A stretch of DNA of 64,000 nt from Psychromonas algicola (GCF_004378355.1 NZ_SNUB01000001.1:124001-188000), one strand, 5' to 3'; positions 18,927-29,453 are shown, counted from the first letter of the stretch. The notes: a model not told the origin generated them from the sequence alone. Numbers and translations are program-made.

Positions 18927-19940
18927 TTACAGGTAGGTATAAGCTAATTTTTCCATTACTAGCACTGCATTAGTTGCAATACCATAATGCACGTTGTCGG
19001 CACAAACCCACATATTAATCCCCGCAGCATCACAGGCATCTTTACGTAAACGACCAACATGAACTTCAACATTACCTACCACATCATCAATCATATTTGC
19101 ATAAGCATCAACTGAGGCTGATAATACAATGTTGTCACTATGATGAAGCGCATTAGCTACTTCTTCAAGTTCAACAGGGTAATGAGTAACAATATGAACA
19201 GCTTGTGAGCAACCATAAAACATAGGAACAACTACTTGTGTTGTTGAAACTACCATCTCAGGATCATTTAATAAGCGTCTTGTTTCAGCTGACAAACGTA
19301 ATTCAGAAAAAGTAATACCATCTTCATTAAAGTCATCTAATTGAGGCACTATGTTAAATGCAATCTGCTGTTTAAATTGTTTATGCTCTATTGCTTTTGC
19401 ATTCAATAATCGTGCCGTTTCGCCCGCTAATGCCGTCACGCCAGCTTTACCGTTAAAAGAAACCGACTGATAACTTGCAACTGTAATGCGTTTAATACCT
19501 ACTTCTTGATGAATTTGTTTAATAGCAAGGGTAAGCTGAGCAGTATCAGCACTTGGGATAGCGATAATATTAGCGTCACTATAACGTGCAATATCATCTT
19601 CATTAATTCCCATTTGAATAAGAGGGACATTGGCATCTTCTAAATAATAACCACTGTTATCAATTACTACACAATGTTCTTTAGCGATTGGGATCCATTC
19701 TTGTGCAACCTCTCTTTCTGCTAAAAATATGGCAATATCGACTTGTTGCCAATCAAAAGTGGCAATTTCATGCACATCAACAGGTTTACCAGAATACATA
19801 ACTGAAGTGGTTTCACACTCTTCAACGGTTATCGGAAATAAATTATTAATTGGAAAATCACGTTTCAATAAAACTTCAAGTGTTGTTTCAATGCATCCAT
19901 CAATTTCACCAATCAATGCGATATTATATTCTTTGTTCAT
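18927..19940 (-). CDS. usg: Usg, aspartate-semialdehyde dehydrogenase-like pseudoenzyme
   Basis: 337 residues with the overall outline of aspartate-semialdehyde dehydrogenase. The catalytic Cys site (normally N-C-S/T-T) reads IPSADTAQ, and the NADP-binding GATGAVG loop reads IGEIDGCI, so neither catalysis nor standard cofactor binding is expected. The same Cys loss, as I recall, is seen in E. coli Usg. It lies 9 bp after pdxB on the same strand, the conserved pdxB-usg pair. Cellular role unknown. Confidence 0.85.
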   Translation of the reverse strand: MNKEYNIALIGEIDGCIETTLEVLLKRDFPINNLFPITVEECETTSVMYSGKPVDVHEIATFDWQQVDIAIFLAEREVAQEWIPIAKEHCVVIDNSGYYLEDANVPLIQMGINEDDIARYSDANIIAIPSADTAQLTLAIKQIHQEVGIKRITVASYQSVSFNGKAGVTALAGETARLLNAKAIEHKQFKQQIAFNIVPQLDDFNEDGITFSELRLSAETRRLLNDPEMVVSTTQVVVPMFYGCSQAVHIVTHYPVELEEVANALHHSDNIVLSASVDAYANMIDDVVGNVEVHVGRLRKDACDAAGINMWVCADNVHYGIATNAVLVMEKLAYTYL

Positions 19941-19949
19941 GTTGACCTT

Positions 19950-21080
19950 TTATTTATTATTTACGGTAAAGCCGATTTTATTTAATACTAAATTTTGTTT
20001 AACAGTGTCAGAAAAAGTTAAATTCAGCGTTGATAACTCTCGTCGCTCAGGATAGTTTTTACGCATATTGTCAAACCCTTGTGACTGATTTGCTTTTTTT
20101 CTAAACAATGCATCATCTCTGCGTACATCATATATTAAATGTACTAAAGATTTTAATAATTCTGCAGTGATAGTTTGCTCTATTTTAATTTCACTTATAT
20201 TTGCCTTTACCATAAAGTCAGTGCTTTTTGATATTGGTTCTACTTGCAAATGTTTACAAAATGCATGATATAGCATTTCAGTACCACGTACTTTACCATC
20301 TAAACTATAACCAGCAATATGAGGTGTTGCGATGTCAGCAAAAGGTAGCAATTTTTTTTCAATATTAGGCTCGTTTTCCCATACATCCAATACTAAAGTA
20401 GGCGTTTTTTCGATTAAAGCCAAGTTTAACAATGCTTTATTATCAATAACCTCGCCTCTGCAGGCATTGACTAATATTTGTTGGCTGTTTAATTGTTCTA
20501 ATACTCTTTTATCAAATAAGTGAATTGTTTTAAAGGGTCCGTCTTTAATCTTAGGTACATGTAATGAAATGATATCTGCTTTTAATACGTCTTCAAATTC
20601 GCAAAATTCACGTTTATCACCAGCAGCTTTTAACGGTGGATCATATAAAATACAATTTACACCTAATCCAGATAGGCATTGATAAACTGCACTGCCCGTA
20701 TTACCCGCTCCAACAATAGCCACAGTTTTATCTTGTAAATGAAATTGTTGTTTTTCGGCTAAGACCAATAAACTGCTTAATACATATTCTGCAACGGAAA
20801 CTTTATTACATCCAGGTGCACTGCTGAAGGTAATATTACGTTGTTGAAGATGCTCTAAATCAATATGGTCAGTGCCTATTGTTGCAGTTCCAATAAAGCG
20901 AATTTTTTTATTAAGGGCTAGTAAGGATTGATTTACTTGTGTTATTGAACGAACTAATAACACATCAGCATTTTTTACTTGTTCTGGAGTAACACCCCTT
21001 CCGGAAAAAGTCGTTACATCACCAAAGCGTTTAAAGAATGCATGGCCATAAGGGATGTTTTCGTCGATGAAAATATTCAT
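19950..21080 (-). CDS. pdxB: Erythronate-4-phosphate dehydrogenase PdxB
   Basis: NAD-dependent 2-hydroxyacid dehydrogenase in the DXP-dependent pyridoxal phosphate pathway. 376 residues (E. coli 378). It begins MNIFIDENIPYG, has TATIGTDHID, the Rossmann motif VGAGNTGSAVYQCL, the catalytic Arg in NACRGEVID, Glu in DVWENEP and His in TPHIAGYS, and a C-terminal PdxB-specific dimerisation domain. Operon with usg (9-bp gap). Confidence 0.96.
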   Translation of the reverse strand: MNIFIDENIPYGHAFFKRFGDVTTFSGRGVTPEQVKNADVLLVRSITQVNQSLLALNKKIRFIGTATIGTDHIDLEHLQQRNITFSSAPGCNKVSVAEYVLSSLLVLAEKQQFHLQDKTVAIVGAGNTGSAVYQCLSGLGVNCILYDPPLKAAGDKREFCEFEDVLKADIISLHVPKIKDGPFKTIHLFDKRVLEQLNSQQILVNACRGEVIDNKALLNLALIEKTPTLVLDVWENEPNIEKKLLPFADIATPHIAGYSLDGKVRGTEMLYHAFCKHLQVEPISKSTDFMVKANISEIKIEQTITAELLKSLVHLIYDVRRDDALFRKKANQSQGFDNMRKNYPERRELSTLNLTFSDTVKQNLVLNKIGFTVNNK

Positions 21081-21104
21081 TGTTTACTCTATCTTTCAGC
21101 AAGC

Positions 21105-21133
21105 AAAAAAAAGGAGCCAAGGCTCCTTTTTTT
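21105..21133 (-). terminator. Terminator of fabB
   Basis: Perfect inverted repeat with A-run/T-run flanks: GGAGCC/GGCTCC core extended by seven A-T pairs, 23 bp past the fabB stop. It works on either strand. Confidence 0.88.
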
Positions 21134-21155
21134 AAAATAATAATATCAACGTGAA

Positions 21156-22370
21156 TTAGTAACGTTTAAATACTAAAGTCGCGTTAGTACCACCAAAACC
21201 AAAACTATTAGACATCACAATGTCTAGTTTTGCATCTTGAGCAGTATTTGCAACAATTGGAAGTTCTTTTGCAAGTTCATCAATATCATTAATATTAACA
21301 GAAGGAGACACAAAATTATTTTCCATCATAAGAAGGCTATAAATAGCTTCATGTACACCTGCAGCACCTAGAGCGTGACCTGTTTGTGATTTAGTTGCAC
21401 TTATTTTAGGTGCTTTTTTACCAGCAAAAACTTCGTTAATTGCACCTAGCTCTTTAGTATCACCGACAGGTGTTGATGTACCGTGTGTGTTTAAATAATC
21501 AACTTCACCTTCAACTGTTGATAATGCTTGTTGCATACAACGAACAGCACCTTCACCTGATGGTGCAACCATATCGTAGCCGTCTGAAGTTGCACCGTAA
21601 CCTACTATTTCAGCATAGATTTTTGCGCCACGAGCAAGTGCATGCTCTAGTTCTTCAACAACAACCATACCGCCGCCACCAGAGATAACAAAACCGTCAC
21701 GGTTTGCATCGTAAGTACGAGAAGCTTGATCAGGTGTTTCATTATATTTGCTTGAAAGTGCGCCCATTGCGTCAAACTCACAAGCCATTGTCCAATCTAA
21801 CTCTTCACCACCGCCAGCAAAAACAATATCTTGCTTGCCTAGTTGGATCTGCTCAAGAGCATGTCCAATACAATGAGAACTTGTTGCACAAGCACTGCTC
21901 ATTGAGTAGTTAATACCTTTAATCTTAAATGGTGTTGCTACACATGCAGACGTCGTACTCGCCATTGTACGTGGAACCATGTATGGACCAACACGACGAA
22001 CACCTTTGTCTTTCATAATTTGGCATGCATCAACTTGGTTTTTTGAAGAACCGCCGCCAGACCCTGCTACTAAGCCAGTACGAACGTTAGAAACCATTTC
22101 TTCTGGTAAGTTTGCATCTTCAATCGCTTGTTGCATTGATAAATAAGTGTACGCTGCTGCATCACCCATGAAACGCATTACTTTACGGTCAATATGCTCA
22201 GAAGGATTAATTTTCAAATCACCCCAAACTTGACTACGCATGCCCACTTCTTTGAATTGCTCAGAGAATGTGATGCCTGACTTGCCACTTTTAAGTGATG
22301 CTAAAACTTCTTCTTTATTGTTACCAATACTAGAAACAATACCGATACCTGTAATTACTGCTCTTTTCAT
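21156..22370 (-). CDS. fabB: 3-oxoacyl-ACP synthase I FabB
   Basis: Condensing enzyme needed to elongate the cis-3-decenoyl-ACP made by FabA, hence unsaturated fatty acids. 404 residues (E. coli 406). Nucleophile Cys161 in [12 protein letters not shown]; His in [11 protein letters not shown] and in [13 protein letters not shown]-terminal [13 protein letters not shown]. All residues of the Cys-His-His triad are present. It is divergent from mnmC, the same arrangement as in E. coli. Confidence 0.97.
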   Translation of the reverse strand: MKRAVITGIGIVSSIGNNKEEVLASLKSGKSGITFSEQFKEVGMRSQVWGDLKINPSEHIDRKVMRFMGDAAAYTYLSMQQAIEDANLPEEMVSNVRTGLVAGSGGGSSKNQVDACQIMKDKGVRRVGPYMVPRTMASTTSACVATPFKIKGINYSMSSACATSSHCIGHALEQIQLGKQDIVFAGGGEELDWTMACEFDAMGALSSKYNETPDQASRTYDANRDGFVISGGGGMVVVEELEHALARGAKIYAEIVGYGATSDGYDMVAPSGEGAVRCMQQALSTVEGEVDYLNTHGTSTPVGDTKELGAINEVFAGKKAPKISATKSQTGHALGAAGVHEAIYSLLMMENNFVSPSVNINDIDELAKELPIVANTAQDAKLDIVMSNSFGFGGTNATLVFKRY

Positions 22371-22478
22371 TATTAAGCCTTTATTGCTTGAGGGACTAAT
22401 TGTATGATCATCAAGTGCTTAGCATGCTAAATCAACCTGATTGTTACAAACATGATCGCATATAATGGAGAATATAAC

Positions 22479-24479
22479 TTGTCTGATGCCAAAAATAATA
22501 TAATTATGCATGCGCAACTGCACTGGTCAGATCAGTCAGAACCTTTTTCCACGCAATTTAATGACATTTATTTCAATAGTAATCAAGGAGTTAAAGAATC
22601 TCAGTATGTATTTTTTGATGGCAATGATTTACAAAAAAGATGGGCCGATTTTTCTCAACAAAGATTTTGTATCATTGAAACTGGATTTGGATCCGGCCTT
22701 AATTTTTTCAATACTTGTAAAAATTTCCTACAATTCAAACAAACGTCCCCAGAAGCACGATTACAAAAACTACACTTTATTAGCTTTGAAAAATACCCTT
22801 TAACTCATTTTGATCTTCAAAAAACCTTAGCGTCATTTCCTCAGTTTTCATCTTTAACCAAACAGTTATTAATACAATACCCTCTCCCCGTTGTGGGATG
22901 CCATCGACTAATGTTTGATGATGGTAATATTATATTAGACTTGTGGTTTGGTGATATTAATGAACAAATTAACAATCTAACTGATATGAACATTGATCAA
23001 ATTGCTGATGCTTGGTATCTGGATGGTTTCAACCCAAGTTCGAATCCAGATATGTGGCAATCAAGCCTATTCAATAAACTAGTTGAATATTCAAAACCAG
23101 AAGCAACATTAGCGACCTTTACCGCAGCAGGTTTTGTAAGACGAAATTTAATTGAAGCAGGTTTTGAGATTCGTAAACGCAAGGGCTATGGCAAAAAAAG
23201 AGAAATGTTAACTGGCTCATTATCCAAACAAGTAATCGAAAAGAAACAAATAAATACAGCAAAGAAAAGCTCAGAAGAAGTTAAAGATATTGCCATCATT
23301 GGTGGCGGTATTGCCTCTTTATGTACAGCCCTGTCTTTAGCAAAACGAGGAAAAAAAATAAGCATTTATTGTAAAGATGAAAAGTTAGGTGCAGGTGCAT
23401 CAGGTAATTTACAAGGCGCTTTATACCCTCTATTAAACCAACAACACGATGCATTAGGTCAATTATTTACGAATGCTTATTTGTTTGCTCTTCACTATTA
23501 TCAAAACATCCATCAACAACATCCTTTTGCGCATCAATTTAATGGTTTAATTCAATTAGCTTACGATCAAAGTTCAGAAAAGAAGCTTAAAAAAATATTC
23601 AAAGCCAATTTACCTATGAAATTAGTAGATTGGATAGACTCAGAAAAAACCAATGAATTAGCAGGTGTAGACATAAATCAGTCTGCTCTATATTACCCTT
23701 CAGGCGGTTGGCTAAGCCCTCGAGAATTAATTCAATCATTACAAAACTGTTTAACCGAATACAATAATGTACAAATTTATTGCCATCAACAAATCGATAG
23801 TATTGCCTATCAACAAAATGCTTGGCACTTAAAAACTGAAACAGAAAGTTTCACACACCAAACCGTGATTATTGCAGCAGGTTTCGATACTTTGAAATTA
23901 CAGCAATGTCGTGCACTGCCGCTATCTGCCGCACGAGGACAAGTTAGTCATATTAAAAGTACACCGCAATTAGCGCAATTAAAAAGAACACTTTGCCATG
24001 AAGGTTATATCACACCCGAATTACATGCTGAACATTGTATGGGCGCAACCTTTAAACGTCATGATAAAACTATCAATTATAGAGAATCAGAACAGTTAGA
24101 TAATCACCAAAAACTGCAGAAATGTATTCCAAATAAACAATGGGTCAATTCAATTAAAACGGATAATCAAGCGCATATCGCAATTCGCTGCACCACTCGC
24201 GATCACTTTCCTTATCTAGGCAAACTGACTGACTATGATCTCCTTAAAAATGAATATGAAGCTGGACATGAAAACATTACAAATAACCTATTACCCAATA
24301 TTTATTTAATAACAGGTCTAGGCTCCAGAGGTTTATGCTCCGCTCCTCTTTTAGGTGAAATAGTCGCGAGTGAGATAAATCAAGAAAGTTTACCAATTGA
24401 TAAGAATATTTATAATAAAATGAAAATTCCAAGGCAATGGCTTAGCTATATAAACAAAAACAAGCCATTAAAAGATTAA
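22479..24479 (+). CDS. mnmC: Bifunctional tRNA modification enzyme MnmC
   Basis: Performs the last two steps of mnm5s2U34 in tRNA: FAD-dependent removal of carboxymethyl, then methylation with SAM. The N-terminal methyltransferase (about 1-250) has ETGFGSGLNF, LDLWFGDINE and DAWYLDGFNPSSNPDMW; the C-terminal oxidase has the FAD motif IIGGGIASLCTALSLAKRG. I chose the TTG at 22479 because GGAG lies 8 nt upstream; the ATG at 22452 has no ribosome site. That gives 666 residues (E. coli 668). Start certainty is moderate. Confidence 0.94.
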   Translation: MSDAKNNIIMHAQLHWSDQSEPFSTQFNDIYFNSNQGVKESQYVFFDGNDLQKRWADFSQQRFCIIETGFGSGLNFFNTCKNFLQFKQTSPEARLQKLHFISFEKYPLTHFDLQKTLASFPQFSSLTKQLLIQYPLPVVGCHRLMFDDGNIILDLWFGDINEQINNLTDMNIDQIADAWYLDGFNPSSNPDMWQSSLFNKLVEYSKPEATLATFTAAGFVRRNLIEAGFEIRKRKGYGKKREMLTGSLSKQVIEKKQINTAKKSSEEVKDIAIIGGGIASLCTALSLAKRGKKISIYCKDEKLGAGASGNLQGALYPLLNQQHDALGQLFTNAYLFALHYYQNIHQQHPFAHQFNGLIQLAYDQSSEKKLKKIFKANLPMKLVDWIDSEKTNELAGVDINQSALYYPSGGWLSPRELIQSLQNCLTEYNNVQIYCHQQIDSIAYQQNAWHLKTETESFTHQTVIIAAGFDTLKLQQCRALPLSAARGQVSHIKSTPQLAQLKRTLCHEGYITPELHAEHCMGATFKRHDKTINYRESEQLDNHQKLQKCIPNKQWVNSIKTDNQAHIAIRCTTRDHFPYLGKLTDYDLLKNEYEAGHENITNNLLPNIYLITGLGSRGLCSAPLLGEIVASEINQESLPIDKNIYNKMKIPRQWLSYINKNKPLKD

Positions 24480-24632
24480 AAAACAAACAATTGATGTGGA
24501 ATTACTGAGTAATTCTGAATGGGATCGGGATTGGACTTTGTTAAAATAGCAATTTACGGTAATCTACGCATCCGGTGCAAGGGTTAAAATATTGATCCTT
24601 TTAGAAACATTAACGAGAAAAGCTACAACTTA

Positions 24633-25682
24633 ATGAAATATTCCCGCGTTTATATTAATAGTATGGCTTATGTATTAGCCCCTGAAGTGGTTTCAAGTAA
24701 AGATCTCGAATCTCGTCTTGCGCCTTTATACCAAAAGTTGCGTATTCCAGCTGGTCAACTTGCTGCATTAACAGGCATTGAAGACAGAAGATGGTGGCCA
24801 AGTGACCATAGATTATCTGATGGAGCGATTGAAGCCGCTAAAAAGTCAATCGATGAAACAGGTATTAATATAGATGATATCGGCGCAGTTGTTTATACAG
24901 GCGTATGTCGAGATCAACATGAGCCAGCGACGGCTTGCCGCATTGCTGCAGAAATAGGCGTCAATAAAAGCACTGCTATTTATGATATTAGTAATGCTTG
25001 TTTAGGTGTTTTGTCTGGCATATTAGATATTGCCAACCGAATTGAATTAGGGCAAATAAAAGCTGGTCTGGTGGTTTCCTGTGAATCTGCTCGCCATATT
25101 GTAGATATCACAATTGACAATATGCTCTCTAATCCAACTATTCAAAATTTTTCACAGTCTCTTGCTACATTAACAGGAGGCTCTGGTGCAGTCGCCGTAC
25201 TATTAACCGATGGTTCATTTTCATTAAGTAATCAGCAACAACACAAATTACTAGGTGCAAGTCACCTTTCAGCACCAGAGCATCATGATTTGTGCAAATG
25301 GGGCCTACAAGAAGTTGGCCTTAAATTACATAGAGAATTTATGCGCACCAATGCTGTACCTTTGTTAAAAGAAGGCGTTGCCTTAGCTGCGGATACTTGG
25401 AAGCATTTTTTAACACAACATAATTGGTCTGTTGAAACGGTTAATAAAGTAATATGTCATCAAGTTGGTTCTTCTAATCAAAAACAAGTGTTAACTGCAT
25501 TAGGTATTCCTTCAGAAAAAGAATACCCAACTTATCAATATCTTGGCAATATGGGGACGGTATCATTACCGATCACAGCAGCAATTGCTAACGAACAAGG
25601 TTTCTTAGAAAAAGGTGATAATGTGAGCTTTTTGGGAATAGGTAGTGGGCTGAATTGTATGATGCTTGGACTGGAGTGGTAA
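24633..25682 (+). CDS. oleA: OleA, acyl-CoA condensing enzyme of olefin synthesis
   Basis: Thiolase-superfamily enzyme that joins two fatty acyl-CoAs head to head into a 2-alkyl-3-ketoacid, the first step of long-chain olefin synthesis. 349 residues. Nucleophile Cys123 in DISNACLGVLSG; Glu97 lies 26 residues before it, the spacing of the OleA-specific Glu base and Cys in the Xanthomonas enzyme (as I recall). His in ICHQVGSSNQ and Asn in YLGNMGTVSLP complete the site. First gene of oleABCD; oleB starts 1 bp after its stop. Confidence 0.95.
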   Translation: MKYSRVYINSMAYVLAPEVVSSKDLESRLAPLYQKLRIPAGQLAALTGIEDRRWWPSDHRLSDGAIEAAKKSIDETGINIDDIGAVVYTGVCRDQHEPATACRIAAEIGVNKSTAIYDISNACLGVLSGILDIANRIELGQIKAGLVVSCESARHIVDITIDNMLSNPTIQNFSQSLATLTGGSGAVAVLLTDGSFSLSNQQQHKLLGASHLSAPEHHDLCKWGLQEVGLKLHREFMRTNAVPLLKEGVALAADTWKHFLTQHNWSVETVNKVICHQVGSSNQKQVLTALGIPSEKEYPTYQYLGNMGTVSLPITAAIANEQGFLEKGDNVSFLGIGSGLNCMMLGLEW

Positions 25683-25683
25683 T

Positions 25684-26565
25684 ATGGGCTTAGATAATTT
25701 ATTTCCATTCAAACGAAATTTTTTAGATCTTAACGGTCAAAAATATCATTACTTAAATGAAGGCCAAGGTGAGCCTGTCGTTATGGTTCATGGCAATCCT
25801 AGCTGGTCTTTTTATTACCGTAATTTAGTCACCGCTTTAAGTGGTCAATTTCAATGTATCGTCCCTGACCATATTGGTTGTGGTTTATCGGATAAACCTT
25901 CAGATAAAGATTATGACTACACTTTAGAACAACGCATTGACGATCTTGAGACCCTATTAAATCATTTAGAAATCAATCAAAATATCACCTTAGTGGTTCA
26001 TGATTGGGGCGGCATGATTGGAATGGGTTACGCAGCTCGCCACCCAGAGAAAATTAAACGCCTCGTTATTTTAAACACAGCAGCTTTTAATTTACCTAAA
26101 ACTAAACCTTTTCCAATTCCATTATGGATATGTCGTAATACTTACCTCGGTACAGTGTTAGTTAGAGGTTTTAACGCATTTTCATCGATTGCTTCTTATG
26201 TCGGGGTCAAGCGAAAACCAATGTCTAAAGCAGTACGTAAAGCCTATGTAGCGCCCTTCAATTCATGGAAGAATAGAATTTCTACATTACGTTTTGTACA
26301 AGATATTCCATTAAAACCAAGTGATAGAAACTATCAACTGGTTGAAAGTATCGATAACAGCTTAGAAAAATTTCAAAACATCCCGACAGTAATTTGCTGG
26401 GGATTACAAGATTTTGTTTTTGATAAGTATTTTCTGAATGTTTGGAAAAAGAAAATGCCTCATGCTGTGGTGAATGAGTTTCATGATTGTGGTCATTACA
26501 TTCTTGAAGATGCAAGTAATGAAGTGATTAATATTATTCAAGATTTTATGGTTAAAAATCCTTAA
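25684..26565 (+). CDS. oleB: OleB, beta-lactone decarboxylase
   Basis: Alpha/beta hydrolase of the haloalkane-dehalogenase group that decarboxylates the cis-beta-lactone made by OleC to a cis-olefin. 293 residues from ATG 25684, which has GGAGTGG upstream; the frame opens earlier at a TTG inside oleA. Nucleophile Asp107 in VVHDWGGMIG, oxyanion HGNPSWSFYYR, catalytic His271 in DCGHYILED. oleC begins at the base after the stop, so the two are translationally coupled. Confidence 0.95.
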   Translation: MGLDNLFPFKRNFLDLNGQKYHYLNEGQGEPVVMVHGNPSWSFYYRNLVTALSGQFQCIVPDHIGCGLSDKPSDKDYDYTLEQRIDDLETLLNHLEINQNITLVVHDWGGMIGMGYAARHPEKIKRLVILNTAAFNLPKTKPFPIPLWICRNTYLGTVLVRGFNAFSSIASYVGVKRKPMSKAVRKAYVAPFNSWKNRISTLRFVQDIPLKPSDRNYQLVESIDNSLEKFQNIPTVICWGLQDFVFDKYFLNVWKKKMPHAVVNEFHDCGHYILEDASNEVINIIQDFMVKNP

Positions 26566-28320
26566 ATGTTAAATAAGAGCGCTAATAATAACCTTTCTCG
26601 TCATTTAGCTGATGCAGCTAAAAAACTACCTGCAGGGTCGAAAAATAGTGCTCAAAAAAAACCACCAACTAGTAATCTTTGTCGTCATTTAGTCAATGCG
26701 GCAAAGAAACTCCCTAATAGGCTTGCCGTTAGCGTCCAAAAAAAATCACTTAATACTTTTACCTATCAAGAACTAACATTTGAACAATTACATCAACAGA
26801 GTGATGATATTGCTTATGCTTTAAATCAGCTAGGGCTAAAAGCAGGCGATAAAGCTGTATTAATGGTTGCACCAAGTATTGCTTTTTTTAATCTAACATT
26901 TGCTCTATTTAAAGCTGGTATTGTACCCGTACTGGTTGACCCAGGGATGGGGGTTAAAAATCTTAAACAGTGTTTTGAAGAAGCTCAGCCTGATGCATTT
27001 ATTGGTATTCCTAAAGCCCATTTAGCTCGCCTCATTTTTGCATGGGGCAAAAAAACAATTAAGCATGTTATTAATGTAGATGGAGCTGCTATTTTTGGGG
27101 GTGTACAATTATCAAGTTTATTAAAACGCTATCCAAGAACCAAAAATTATCCAATTCAACAGCTAAAAATTAATCAACTAGCGGCTATTTTATTTACTAG
27201 TGGCAGCACAGGCACACCCAAAGGTGTAGTTTATAGTCATCGTATGTTTGAAGCACAAATTAATGTGTTAAAAAATGATTACTTGATCAAACCGGGTGAA
27301 GCAGATCTTGCCACATTTCCTTTATTTTCATTATTTGGACCTGCTTTAGGCATGGCATCAATTGTTCCTGATATGGATGCGAGCCAGCCTATCAAAGCAA
27401 ATCCTAATCATATTTTTGCTGCGATTAAAAAATATAAATGCACCAATCTTTTCGCTAATCCTGCGTTATTAGATGTATTAGGCAACGCAGGGCAACGAAA
27501 GAACGTCAAATTACCTTCACTTAAGAGAGTGATCTCCGCCGGTGCACCTGCAACACTATCTTCAATCGAGTTGTTTAGTGAAATGTTAAATCCCGGTATT
27601 GAAATCATTAACTCTTATGGAGCTACTGAGTCATTACCAATAAGTCGTATTGGCAGCCAACAATTAATTATCTGTAGCGACATTACAGAACAAGGTGGTG
27701 GTATTTGTGTTGGTTACCCGGTTCGTAACATTGATATAAAAATCATTAAGATCACCGAACAAAAAATCAATGAATGGAAAGATGAACTCGCTGTTGAGCC
27801 TTTTGTGATTGGTGAAATAGTCGTTAAAGGTCCTCAAGTAAGCCGCTTTTATTATAATCGTAGACAAGCAACAGATTTAGCAAAAATAAAAGATGGCAAT
27901 AACGTTCGCCATCGCATGGGTGACTTAGGTTATTTAGATGATAGAGGCAAGTTATGGATGTGTGGACGAAAAGCACATCGTGTTTTTTCAAACCACCTAG
28001 AAGTCAATAAATCTTATTACTCGATCCCCTGTGAAAGGATTTTTAATGTTCACCCTATGGTAAAACGAAGTGCCCTTGTTCCTATTGTTATAAAGGGATT
28101 AAGAATTCCAGCGATTTGCCTCGAATTAGAAAAAAACACTCGTTATGATTACGACACCTTAGTCGATGAATTGTTAGACATAGGTAAACTTTATCCACAG
28201 ACAAAAGGGATCACACTCTTCTACGTGCATAAAAAATTCCCTATGGATATCCGTCATAATGCAAAAATTTTCCGAGAAAAATTAGCTATTTGGGCACAGG
28301 AACAAGTTAACCATACCTAA
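26566..28320 (+). CDS. oleC: OleC, beta-lactone synthetase
   Basis: ATP-dependent ANL-superfamily enzyme that converts the 2-alkyl-3-hydroxyacid from OleD to a beta-lactone. 584 residues with the AMP-binding P-loop [17 protein letters not shown] at about 206-225, SYGATES and [19 protein letters not shown]. The N-terminus is unusual: residues 7-33 and 35-61 are a tandem duplicate ([14 protein letters not shown].. and [14 protein letters not shown]..). The second copy leads into the normal domain, so the first looks like an added extension. No gap from oleB. Confidence 0.94.
   Translation: MLNKSANNNLSRHLADAAKKLPAGSKNSAQKKPPTSNLCRHLVNAAKKLPNRLAVSVQKKSLNTFTYQELTFEQLHQQSDDIAYALNQLGLKAGDKAVLMVAPSIAFFNLTFALFKAGIVPVLVDPGMGVKNLKQCFEEAQPDAFIGIPKAHLARLIFAWGKKTIKHVINVDGAAIFGGVQLSSLLKRYPRTKNYPIQQLKINQLAAILFTSGSTGTPKGVVYSHRMFEAQINVLKNDYLIKPGEADLATFPLFSLFGPALGMASIVPDMDASQPIKANPNHIFAAIKKYKCTNLFANPALLDVLGNAGQRKNVKLPSLKRVISAGAPATLSSIELFSEMLNPGIEIINSYGATESLPISRIGSQQLIICSDITEQGGGICVGYPVRNIDIKIIKITEQKINEWKDELAVEPFVIGEIVVKGPQVSRFYYNRRQATDLAKIKDGNNVRHRMGDLGYLDDRGKLWMCGRKAHRVFSNHLEVNKSYYSIPCERIFNVHPMVKRSALVPIVIKGLRIPAICLELEKNTRYDYDTLVDELLDIGKLYPQTKGITLFYVHKKFPMDIRHNAKIFREKLAIWAQEQVNHT
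26584..26751 (+). repeat. 84-bp tandem duplication at the start of oleC
   Basis: Two consecutive 84-bp units share CTCGTCATTTAG-type/GTCGTCATTTAG and the following codons for AA-KKLP..(S)VQKK. They differ at many third positions and several residues, so the duplication is not very recent. Confidence 0.8.
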
Positions 28321-28378
28321 TCTTTTTGTTTCAATTGAAAAACACTAAACCAATTTTTATTTGTTATAGAGAAACCTT

Positions 28379-29452
28379 ATGTCATCACTAATTCCAGCTC
28401 TATCATCATTATTAACCGAACAACAATCTGTATTAAAAAAATTAAGTGACCAAGTTAATTGTGTTTTTGTTACTGGAGCCGGTGGTTTTTTGGGTACGGC
28501 GATATGTAAATTCCTTCGAGCAGCGGATATTCAAGTGATTGGTTTTGCACGTAAGGATTATCCACATTTAACAGCCTTAGGCGTGACTCTAATTAAAGGT
28601 GATTTGCAAAACAAAAAACAAGTATGCGAAGCGATGCAAGGTTGCGACCTTGTTTTTCATGTAGCTTCAAAAACTGGCGTATGGGGGGATAAAGGAAGTT
28701 ATTTCAGACCAAATGTAGAAGGTACTGAAAATATACTTGAAGCTTGTCGCTTCAATAATATTGATCGTTTAATTTATACGAGTACTCCTAGTGTCACCTT
28801 CAGTGGAGAAGATGAGTCAGGTATTGATGAGTCTCAACCTTATGCCGCACAATTTCTTAATTTTTACGGTTTATCTAAAGCTATTGCAGAAGAAAACGTA
28901 TTAAAAGCAAACTCCGAGTCTTTAAAGACAGTGGCTTTGCGCCCTCACTTAATATGGGGCCCAGGTGATCCTCACCTTGTTCCTAGAGTGATAGAGCGTG
29001 CTAAAGCTAAAAAATTAAAACTCGTTGGTAAAGAAGATAAATTGGTTGATACCATTTATATTGATAACGCAGTTTATGCACATTTATTAGCGGCGGTTGA
29101 ATTAAATGAAATGAACTCGAGTTGTGCAGGTAAAGCTTACTTTCTAAGTAACGATCAGCCAATATTCATGGCAACTATGCTCAACAAAATTTTAACCGCG
29201 GCTAGTTTGCCTATGGTTAACGCAAGAGTGCCTGCTGGTTTGGCTTATTTTGTCGGTACCTTATTAGAATGGTGGTACTTAAGAACAGGTAAACAAGAAG
29301 AGCCTATCATGACACGTTTTGTTGCAAGGCAATTATCAACAAGCCATTACTTTAATATTGAAGCTTCAAAAAAAGACTTTAATTATCGAGCTTTAGTCTC
29401 GATTGATCAAGGGATGGAAAAGCTGCAACGTGCTTTGCAAAACGTAAAGTAA
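28379..29452 (+). CDS. oleD: OleD, 2-alkyl-3-oxoalkanoate reductase
   Basis: Extended-SDR reductase that reduces the OleA product to the 3-hydroxyacid before lactone formation. 357 residues. NAD(P)-binding VTGAGGFLGTAI at 31-42, active site Ser/Thr in YTSTPSVTF, Tyr163 and Lys167 in FYGLSKAIAE, and LRPHLIWGPGDPHLVPR, typical of OleD and 3-beta-HSD-like enzymes. 58 bp after oleC. Its stop lies 1 bp from the stop of the convergent DUF45 gene, with no visible terminator between. Confidence 0.94.
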   Translation: MSSLIPALSSLLTEQQSVLKKLSDQVNCVFVTGAGGFLGTAICKFLRAADIQVIGFARKDYPHLTALGVTLIKGDLQNKKQVCEAMQGCDLVFHVASKTGVWGDKGSYFRPNVEGTENILEACRFNNIDRLIYTSTPSVTFSGEDESGIDESQPYAAQFLNFYGLSKAIAEENVLKANSESLKTVALRPHLIWGPGDPHLVPRVIERAKAKKLKLVGKEDKLVDTIYIDNAVYAHLLAAVELNEMNSSCAGKAYFLSNDQPIFMATMLNKILTAASLPMVNARVPAGLAYFVGTLLEWWYLRTGKQEEPIMTRFVARQLSTSHYFNIEASKKDFNYRALVSIDQGMEKLQRALQNVK

Positions 29453-29453
29453 A

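Noticed and set aside
25666-25683. Earlier TTG start for oleB inside oleA
   Set aside because: ATG 25684 has a good GGAGTGG ribosome site and matches the expected N-terminus.
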